The notes beneath the pieces are model-generated. The model was not told the origin of the DNA. It did no database searches and was given only the letters and a program-made list of their open reading frames with translations. From Burkholderiales bacterium (GTDB lineage Bacteria > Pseudomonadota > Gammaproteobacteria > Burkholderiales > Thiobacteraceae): a DNA stretch of 33,632 nt. Shown piece by piece: positions 15,537 to 22,674 of the stretch (position 1 is the stretch's first letter; each line of letters begins with the position of its first letter). The position numbers and the translations under genes are program-made. Location of the stretch: contig JAUXTZ010000080.1 in assembly GCA_030681095.1 (NCBI GenBank), positions 1 to 33,632 of the forward strand, written 5' to 3'.

Positions 15537-17663
15537 TCAGGTCGCGCCACTCGCCGGGCGCAGCAGGCAAAACTCGGTATTAGCATCGATTTCGCACACT
15601 TGGCGATAAATCACTTCAAGCGCCATATCTTCTGTGGCGAAGATGTTTTCCTCGCCGATCAACTGGCGCAGGCCGGTATGTTCCATGACATCCAGCACTT
15701 GTTTTTTTAAGCCGCTAAACAGCAGCGTTACACCGGTGTCCCGCAGCCGTTCCACCAAGTGATGAATGACTTCCTCGCCCGAAGCGTCGAGCTGGTTGAT
15801 GCCGTCGCCCACCACCAGAATGTGCTTGGCCTTGGGGTGATCCGCCGCCGCTTCCAGAATCGCGTCTTCGAAGTAGGCGACGTTGGCGAAGTAGAGCGAA
15901 CCGTCGAAGCGGATCGCCACCACATACTCGCTGGTGGGCAGATTATGCACTTTGACATCGCGCAGCGTGCCATCGGCGTGGCGGCCGAGAATCGCGACGC
16001 GCGGCGTCATGGTGCGCAGCAGATAGAGAATGATCGCGAGTCCAGCGCCAACCAGGATGCCGTTGTCCAAATGCGGGGCGAATGCCAGCGTGGCAACGAA
16101 GGTGACGACGGCTGCGATGCCGTCATGCTTGTGCGCGTGCCAGGCATGTTTGATTGCCTTGAAGTTGATCAGACCCACTACCGCCATCATGATCACCGCC
16201 GCCAACACCGCTTGCGGTAGGTGATACAGGAGCGGTGTCAGGAAGAGTAAGGTCACCAGCACAATCAGGCCGGTATAGACGGAGGACATGCCAGTCTTGG
16301 CGCCGGCGTTCAAGTTCACCGCCGAGCGCGAGAACGAGCCGGATACCGGGAAAGATTGCGACAGGCTACCCACTATATTGGCGATGCCCTGACCAAGCAA
16401 TTCTTGATTCGGGTCGATGCGCTGCTTGGTTTTGGCGGCCATGGCCTTGGCGATGGAGATCGCTTCCATGAAGCCGACCAGCGAAATTACCAGCGCGCTG
16501 GAGAGCAGGGTGCCGATCAACTCCCAACTGATTTTGGGCAGGGCAAGGCTAGGCAAGCCGGAGGGGATGCTGCCCACCACTTCGCCGCCGCCGACGAGCT
16601 TGATTTCGCCTTGGCCGATTTTTTTGATGCGCCAGCGATGGCCATCGGATTTCAGCTCGCGCGGCGCCTGGCCGTGGAGATATAAGCGATCGGATTCACC
16701 CGCGCCGCCTGGCACGCGCTCGAGAATAAATTTGCGCAGCGCCCGGTTGCGCTTGCGGTTTTCCGCTTCCAGATCCGTCAAACTCAGGCGCAGCAACTCG
16801 ACCTCATAATGCAGGGCGGCAAGGTGCTGGTTGCTTTCCTTCTCAGCTTTTTCCTGGGTTTTAATCGCAGCCGATTTGGTGCTGATTAGCTGATTGAGCT
16901 CGCCGATTTTTTGTTCAGTGATCGAGAAGTCGCCGGCGAGTGAGCGGACTTCGCTGTCCATGATCTGCTCGACTCGGCCCACGCTGTTGCGCTCGAAGCC
17001 GATGGAAAAACTCACGACCGTGGTCAGCGTCACTGCGATCAATACCCCGGGCAATTTCGGCGCGTATTTCTTCAGCCCCCACATGATGGCGAAGGCGGAT
17101 ACGCCCATGAGCAGGGTCGGCAGATGGGTTTCACCAATTTGCAGCAGCACGCCCCATATGTCATTGATGAAATGCTCGCTGCGCCCCATGGAGACGCCAA
17201 AAATTTTGTTGAGCTGCGACAGGCCGATGATGATGGCGGCGGCATTGGTAAAGCCGACAATTACCGGGTGCGACAGGAAATTCACCACCACGCCGAGCTT
17301 GAATACACCCAGTGTCAATTGCACGATGCCGACCATCAGCGCCAACAGAATAGCGAGCGCGACGAATGCCTCGGAGCCGGTCGCGGCGAGCGGCGCCAGC
17401 GCGGAGGCGGTCAAGAGCGAGGCGACCGCCACCGGTCCGGTGGCCAACTGAGCCGACGAACCCCATAGTGCGGCGATGATGCCCGGCAAGAATGCTGCAT
17501 AAAGACCGTAATAAGCGGGCAGGCCTGCCAATTGCGCGTAGGCCATAGATTGCGGGATCAGCACCAGGGCGACGGTGATGCCGGCGATCAAGTCGGCGCG
17601 AACCATCTCGCCGCGCATCGGGAACCAGTTCAGGAAGGGCAGAAATCGGACAACGAAGCTCAT
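15537..17663 (-). CDS. SulP family anion transporter with a coiled-coil insertion
   Basis: A SulP (SLC26-like) anion transporter plus C-terminal STAS domain. From ATG at 17663 it has 708 aa, against roughly 550-600 for ordinary members. The N-terminal signature DLIAGITVALVLIPQSMAYA and the core QGIANIVGSLSQSFPVSGSF (about residues 425-444) are present. STAS spans about 563-692. The excess is an insertion at about residues 223-362, between VVSFSIGF and GSIPSGLPSLALP. It contains a charged heptad-like coiled coil (about 248-315) rich in Glu, Lys and Leu. Earlier starts (ATG 17717, TTG 17723) add an unlikely N-terminus. Substrate unknown: sulfate, bicarbonate or another anion. It lies 33 nt before hyfB on the same strand. 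Confidence 0.9.
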   Translation of the reverse strand: MSFVVRFLPFLNWFPMRGEMVRADLIAGITVALVLIPQSMAYAQLAGLPAYYGLYAAFLPGIIAALWGSSAQLATGPVAVASLLTASALAPLAATGSEAFVALAILLALMVGIVQLTLGVFKLGVVVNFLSHPVIVGFTNAAAIIIGLSQLNKIFGVSMGRSEHFINDIWGVLLQIGETHLPTLLMGVSAFAIMWGLKKYAPKLPGVLIAVTLTTVVSFSIGFERNSVGRVEQIMDSEVRSLAGDFSITEQKIGELNQLISTKSAAIKTQEKAEKESNQHLAALHYEVELLRLSLTDLEAENRKRNRALRKFILERVPGGAGESDRLYLHGQAPRELKSDGHRWRIKKIGQGEIKLVGGGEVVGSIPSGLPSLALPKISWELIGTLLSSALVISLVGFMEAISIAKAMAAKTKQRIDPNQELLGQGIANIVGSLSQSFPVSGSFSRSAVNLNAGAKTGMSSVYTGLIVLVTLLFLTPLLYHLPQAVLAAVIMMAVVGLINFKAIKHAWHAHKHDGIAAVVTFVATLAFAPHLDNGILVGAGLAIILYLLRTMTPRVAILGRHADGTLRDVKVHNLPTSEYVVAIRFDGSLYFANVAYFEDAILEAAADHPKAKHILVVGDGINQLDASGEEVIHHLVERLRDTGVTLLFSGLKKQVLDVMEHTGLRQLIGEENIFATEDMALEVIYRQVCEIDANTEFCLLRPASGAT

Positions 17664-17785
17664 CTTTGGACGCTCAGTAAAGGGGTTTCTGCTTGGACGG
17701 CGAATAACGCAGGCCATTGACAAAAAACCGCGATTTTATCAGACGCCACCCCTTAGAGGAAAGTGACGCGCAGAATCCAACAGCG

Positions 17786-19582
17786 CTATGCGCGGGGCGA
17801 GCCGTCAGGCAGGGCGGTCTGACACTCTTTGAAGATGCGGGCTCGGCAATTGCGGCAAATAGCCACATCAAGCCTCGTATAAATCGTCTCAATGGGACGT
17901 GATTTCGTTGGGAAGATGTTTTCATCCCCCACATCGCGGATGTAAGGCCCTTTGCGCAGCGTGCCGCAGACCGATTCCTTGATCCGGTAGAAATACAGGC
18001 CACCGCCTATTTTCTCGCGTCGCCGCGCTTCTTGCGCCAGCATTTCAGCACCGGCGATGTCGATGAAGTTAACCCCGGACGCGACGATCAATACATGCTT
18101 TTGCTGCGGATCATGCTCGCCGATTTCGTGCAGCGACTGTTGGACATGATCGACCGCGCCGAAAAAGATGGAACCGTTGATACGCACCATTTTCAACTGA
18201 GGACATTCTGGGTGGCCTGCGGCATCGATGTAGTGATAGCTGTCTGGTTCGGGGTCCGGCACAACGGCCTGCACTTGCGGGCGCGAAGTGCGATAAAGAT
18301 AGAACATGAGCGAAAGCAGGATGCCGAAGAAAATTCCTTTTTCCAGATTGATCAGCGTACCGATCAGCGTCACCCACAAGATCACGCTTTCTGCGCGGCT
18401 GGCTTTGGCAATTGCGATGATGTGGTGAAAATCGATCAAGCCCCAAGCCACCAGGAACAACAGCCCGGCCATGGCGGCATTGGGCAAATAAGCGGCGAGC
18501 GGCGCAACCAGCAGCAAAACTACCAATAGAAAAATCGAGGCGAACACGGCAGCCAGCGGGGTCTTGGCGCCGGAAGCGTAATTCACGCCGCTGCGATTGA
18601 AAGAGCCGCTGGAGGCATAGCCGGAGAAAAAGCTACCGATGAAGTTGGACAGGCCTTGGCCGATGAATTCCTGATTGCCATCGATGCGTTGTTCCGATTT
18701 CACCGCGACCGAGCGCGCGATGGATACCGCTTCGGTCAAGGCGAGCATGGTCACCACCAGCGCCGGGAAAATCATATGGCGAATCGCGTCGAGAGAGAAA
18801 TCGGGGTGCGAGAAGGGCGGCAGATGTGCGGGCAGCGCGCCGATGGTTTTAATGCCGGTCTGTGCGAGCCCACCGAAGAAATCATTTAACAATAGTGCAG
18901 CCAGACTACCGATGATCATCGCCACGATCATATAGGGAAGCTTGGGGATGAATTTTTTGACCAGGATGCCCGAGAGCAATGTCAGTGCCGCCACACTAGC
19001 GACATAGGGATTGATGTTGTCGATGTGTAGCGCGAATAGCTTAAGCGTGTCAAAAAAAGGCGTACCGCGCGGAATATCAACTCCGAAGAAATTGCGTATC
19101 TGGCTTCCCGCAATCAACATTGCCGCACCGGCGGTGAAGCCGATCACCACGGTGTGCGAGATGAAGTTCACCAACGCCCCCATGCGTGCCAAGCCCAAAA
19201 TCAATTGGAACACGCCGGTGAAAAAGGTCAGCGTCAACACCATGCCGATGAAATGCTGGCTGCCTGGTTCCGCGAACGGGCTGACTGAGGCAAACACCGC
19301 AATCGAAATCGCGGTGGTGGGGCCGGAAACTAAGTGCCAACTCGAACCGAACAGCGCGGCAATCACGGCCGGCACCATCGCCGCATACAGACCATATTCT
19401 GGCGGCAGCCCCGCGATGGTGGCGAACGCCACGCCTTGCGGTAGCACGATCAACGCGCCCGTCAGGCCCGCTGTCAGATCGGCACGGGTCGTCGTGCGGT
19501 CCACCATCGGCCACCAGCGCAAGAAGGGGAGCAGCTTATACAGCCACAGGGGGCAAGCCGGTAATGCGTTTAACTTTGACAA
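17786..19582 (-). CDS. SulP family anion transporter with STAS domain
   Basis: A 598-aa SulP transporter. The membrane domain starts with DLTAGLTGALIVLPQGVAFA (about residues 36-55), continues with the anion-path helix and GSFFSGYASSGSFNRSGVNY (about 310-330), and has about 12-14 hydrophobic segments. A STAS domain follows (about 440-570) with VNFIDIAGAEMLAQEA. The tail has three cysteines, Cys576, Cys579 and Cys587 (CRNCRARIFKEC), not usual for SulP. The start is TTG at 19582 with AGGG 8 nt upstream; the next Met (26) would cut conserved sequence. The gap to the second SulP gene is about 120 nt. It is only a distant paralogue of that gene. Likely first gene of the SulP-Ehr operon. Confidence 0.9.
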   Translation of the reverse strand: MSKLNALPACPLWLYKLLPFLRWWPMVDRTTTRADLTAGLTGALIVLPQGVAFATIAGLPPEYGLYAAMVPAVIAALFGSSWHLVSGPTTAISIAVFASVSPFAEPGSQHFIGMVLTLTFFTGVFQLILGLARMGALVNFISHTVVIGFTAGAAMLIAGSQIRNFFGVDIPRGTPFFDTLKLFALHIDNINPYVASVAALTLLSGILVKKFIPKLPYMIVAMIIGSLAALLLNDFFGGLAQTGIKTIGALPAHLPPFSHPDFSLDAIRHMIFPALVVTMLALTEAVSIARSVAVKSEQRIDGNQEFIGQGLSNFIGSFFSGYASSGSFNRSGVNYASGAKTPLAAVFASIFLLVVLLLVAPLAAYLPNAAMAGLLFLVAWGLIDFHHIIAIAKASRAESVILWVTLIGTLINLEKGIFFGILLSLMFYLYRTSRPQVQAVVPDPEPDSYHYIDAAGHPECPQLKMVRINGSIFFGAVDHVQQSLHEIGEHDPQQKHVLIVASGVNFIDIAGAEMLAQEARRREKIGGGLYFYRIKESVCGTLRKGPYIRDVGDENIFPTKSRPIETIYTRLDVAICRNCRARIFKECQTALPDGSPRA

Positions 19583-19880
19583 GTAAGGAACCCTGGAAAA
19601 ACTTGGTCAGCAAAAAGGAAGTGATTTAACTACAGAACTTCATAATTATCTAATATTGCGAGGTTTTTTTCAAATTGCTGTCATGTTTTTGCGGCTTGAC
19701 TCATGCTATCGTCTTAAAATAGCTTGTACTCGAGTACGGCTGACTATAATGAAAACCGGTAGACGGGGCGATGTTCCCAGCCGACACCTGTTTCCCTCAT
19801 TGATTTGCTCATGATGTGCTGTGCCGGGTTATCCCTTTACAGCAGGCATCATCCCATGATGTAGCGAATGCGGACGAGAG
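19583..19880. other. Divergent intergenic region between sulP and the patatin gene
   Basis: This 298-bp region must carry promoters for both the minus-strand SulP-Ehr operon and the plus-strand patatin/cytochrome cluster. It holds a 12-bp palindrome (19726-19737) next to a TATAAT hexamer, and a CATCAT-CCC-ATGATG inverted repeat at 19847-19861 shortly before the patatin ATG. No ORF is convincing here. Confidence 0.5.
19726..19750 (+). promoter_or_regulatory. Candidate promoter and operator: palindrome plus TATAAT
   Basis: GTACTCGAGTAC (19726-19737) is a perfect 12-bp palindrome. A consensus -10 hexamer TATAAT follows at 19745-19750 on the plus strand. No good -35 stands at 16-18 bp; TTGTAC (19725-19730) is 14 bp away. 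The palindrome thus covers the -35/spacer region, as an operator or activator site would. It points toward the patatin gene with a ~125-nt leader. Confidence 0.45.
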
Positions 19881-22589
19881 ATGATCACAGAAACAAACAC
19901 AGTCAACGTCGCGTCCACCCCTTTCTCCCAGGTTTTTGCGGCTGAGCTGGCAGCGATCGCACCAGCCGATGGCGTCGCCTCGGGTGGTCAGCGCCCCTTA
20001 TGTGGCTTGGCTTTTTCGGGGGGTGGCATCCGCAGCGCGACGTTTAATCTGGGCATCATTCAGGCGCTATCCGAATTAAAGCTACTGCGACATTTTGACT
20101 ATCTTTCTACTGTCTCCGGCGGTGGTTATATCGGCGGATGGCTGTCCGCCTATATCCATCGTTGCGCCAATGGCGATGTAAAAGAAACCGAAGCTCGACT
20201 CCACACCGGCGGTCAAGAATCCGCCATGGTGCGTTTCCTGCGCAGTTACAGCAACTATCTGACGCCGCGCATCGGTTTGCTTTCAGCGGACGCATTGACG
20301 GGGGCGGCAACCTATATCCGTAATCTTTATCTCAATCTTTCGCTGCTTTTGTTGTACTTGTCCGCGCTGTTGATTGCGCCGCGCATCCTGGTGTGGGGCG
20401 GGCGCTGGTTGGCGGGATGGGAGGGCGAGGCTGCGGTGATAGCGGGGCGCACCGATCCTTTATTCATTCTTTCGGGTGTTTGTATCAGCGTGGCCATGCT
20501 GTTTGTTGGCCTCAATCTGGGCGGCGGTACCAGGCGCCATGTGCGGCCCCCGTTCTACACGCGCCAAGGCTGGATCTTGGCGCTGGTGGTCGCACCGATT
20601 TTGTTTTCCGCTTGGTTTTTAGCCTATGGCCTGTATGTAGGATCGAGCCGCTTAGCCACGATATCGAACCTGGAATGGATCGCGTGGGGGACGGCCGCGT
20701 ATCTTTTTCCCTGGAGTCTCGGCTGGATTGCGGGACGCTGGTGTAATCGCAACGATCCGGATCAATTGCATTTCGGCGCCGGCCGCATGCTGTGGATGAT
20801 CCTGTACGCGCTGGCTGCCGCCGCCCTCGGCGGCTTGCTGCTGTCGGTATTTGCGGATTGGGCAGATTGGTTGCACCAGTATGGCTACAGCGGGTCCTGG
20901 ATTGTCTCTGCCCTCGGTACCGCCCTCATGCTGAAGTTTTTTTCGTTGACGGTGATGGTGCATATTGGCCTCATGGGGCGCGATTTTTCCCATGAGTCGC
21001 GCGAATGGTGGTCGCGGCTGGGCGGCTGGATTCTTTTCTTCGCTTTTGCCTGGGGCCTGGTGTTCACCATCGTGTTCATCGCGCCTGCTTTTTTCAAATG
21101 GGCACAAGTGTGGCTGCTCAGCACCGGCGCCGCTACCTGGGTAGGCGCGACCGCAACTGGTATCGTGTTGGGGCGTAATCCGCGCACGGGTTTGCTGCAC
21201 AATAAAAGCTGGCGCGATCGCGTGGCCACCGTTACCCCTTACATTTTTATTATCGGTCTTTTAGGTTTAATGTCGTGGGGGCTGCAAGAACTGCTGCTGC
21301 GTTTTTTCTGCAGCAGTTGCGCGCTCATGCAATATGAGCCGGATGCGAATTTTTTAAGTATCTTGCTCAAGGAAGCGAGCTATTTTAAAGCGGTGCCGAT
21401 TGAGACGCTGGCTTCTCTTGTCGCCGCTTGTTTGCTCGTCGCGAGCTTATTGGCACTGCGCGTGGACGTCAATTTATTTTCGATTTATTACTTTTATCGG
21501 CAGCGTTTAACGCGTTGCTTTCTGGGGGCCTCGCGTTGCGAGATGCGTGAACCGCATCCCTTTACCGGTTTCGACCCCGACGACGATTTATCTTTGGCGG
21601 CATTGTGCCGGACCGTCAATGGCAAGACCGTGTGCCAGCGGCCCTATCCGATTCTCAATGCGGCGATGAATATGGTGCATGGCAAACAGTTGGCATGGCA
21701 GGAGCGGCGTGCAGCCGCGTTTGCGTTCACGCCGCTGTTTTGCGGTTACGACTTCCTGCTGCCGGACGAGAAAGGCCAGCTGGTCAGCCACTATCGTCCC
21801 AGCACCCACTACCTGGAAGGGGTCAAGCTGGGGTCGGCGATGGCCATCTCCGGCGCCGCCGCCTCGCCCAATATGGGTTATCACAGTTCGCCCGCGCTGA
21901 CTTTTTTGATGACGGTGTTCAATGTGCGGCTTGGCCATTGGAGCGGCAACCCAGCGCATCCCGAGATGTGGCCCTGCCAGAGCCCGCGTTCCGGCAGTAA
22001 ATATTTGTTCAAGGAGTTGTTGGGGCTGACGGATTACGATTCGCCGTTCATTTATCTTTCCGATGGCGGGCACTTTGAAAATTTAGCCATTTACGAGTTG
22101 GTGCGGCGCCGCTGCCAAAATATTCTGGTGGTGGATGCCGGCGCCGATCCGAACAACACTTTCGATGATTTGGGCAACGCGATCCGAAAATGCTATGCCG
22201 ATTTTGGCGTCGTCATCGATATCCAAGTAGAGCCCTTGAAACAAGATAAGTCGGGCCAAGTGGCCGGCTATTGCGCGGTGGGCGAGATTCGTTATGCCGA
22301 CGCCCCACCCGGCACGTTGATTTATATCAAACCGGGTCTGATCGGCACGGAGTCCGCCGATTTATTGAACTATGCACGCACCCATGCCGGCTTTCCGCAT
22401 CAACCCACCACCGATCAGTGGTATGACGAATCGCAATTCGAAAGCTACCGGAAATTAGGACATAGCATCGGCAAACACGTATTAGAGGCAGCCTTGATCG
22501 ATACCCATAATCGTCGCAAGCAAAGCGGCGACAGCACGCCGCTCATGCCTTATTTGTTCGACGTGATGCGCGAACGCAGCCGGGCTTGA
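19881..22589 (+). CDS. Membrane-embedded patatin-like phospholipase
   Basis: A 902-aa protein with a patatin fold split by a long membrane domain. The oxyanion-hole motif SGGGIRSATFNLG is at about residues 48-60. The nucleophile is probably Ser79 in STVSGGGYIGG, a variant of GxSxG with Thr in place of the first Gly. The catalytic Asp is Asp728 in YLSDGGHFENL. Between them, about residues 150-540 carry roughly ten hydrophobic segments. By family, it should hydrolyse acyl esters of lipids at the membrane. ATG at 19881 follows ACGAGAG. It is first in a plus-strand run of cytochrome genes, 85 nt before the next. Substrate and leaflet cannot be told from sequence. Confidence 0.85.
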   Translation: MITETNTVNVASTPFSQVFAAELAAIAPADGVASGGQRPLCGLAFSGGGIRSATFNLGIIQALSELKLLRHFDYLSTVSGGGYIGGWLSAYIHRCANGDVKETEARLHTGGQESAMVRFLRSYSNYLTPRIGLLSADALTGAATYIRNLYLNLSLLLLYLSALLIAPRILVWGGRWLAGWEGEAAVIAGRTDPLFILSGVCISVAMLFVGLNLGGGTRRHVRPPFYTRQGWILALVVAPILFSAWFLAYGLYVGSSRLATISNLEWIAWGTAAYLFPWSLGWIAGRWCNRNDPDQLHFGAGRMLWMILYALAAAALGGLLLSVFADWADWLHQYGYSGSWIVSALGTALMLKFFSLTVMVHIGLMGRDFSHESREWWSRLGGWILFFAFAWGLVFTIVFIAPAFFKWAQVWLLSTGAATWVGATATGIVLGRNPRTGLLHNKSWRDRVATVTPYIFIIGLLGLMSWGLQELLLRFFCSSCALMQYEPDANFLSILLKEASYFKAVPIETLASLVAACLLVASLLALRVDVNLFSIYYFYRQRLTRCFLGASRCEMREPHPFTGFDPDDDLSLAALCRTVNGKTVCQRPYPILNAAMNMVHGKQLAWQERRAAAFAFTPLFCGYDFLLPDEKGQLVSHYRPSTHYLEGVKLGSAMAISGAAASPNMGYHSSPALTFLMTVFNVRLGHWSGNPAHPEMWPCQSPRSGSKYLFKELLGLTDYDSPFIYLSDGGHFENLAIYELVRRRCQNILVVDAGADPNNTFDDLGNAIRKCYADFGVVIDIQVEPLKQDKSGQVAGYCAVGEIRYADAPPGTLIYIKPGLIGTESADLLNYARTHAGFPHQPTTDQWYDESQFESYRKLGHSIGKHVLEAALIDTHNRRKQSGDSTPLMPYLFDVMRERSRA

Positions 22590-22674
22590 AAAAGATGCGC
22601 GGCTTGCATTGTGAATAATGTCTTCTAAGGTTTGAATAGACAGGTTCTAAGGCAATCACGACAGGAGGTGGGGG

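Noticed and set aside
19881-22589. Patatin effector of an anti-phage (CBASS-like) system.
   Set aside because: No nucleotide cyclase or other defence gene is nearby; the neighbours are cytochromes, and the protein has a large membrane domain unlike CapV.
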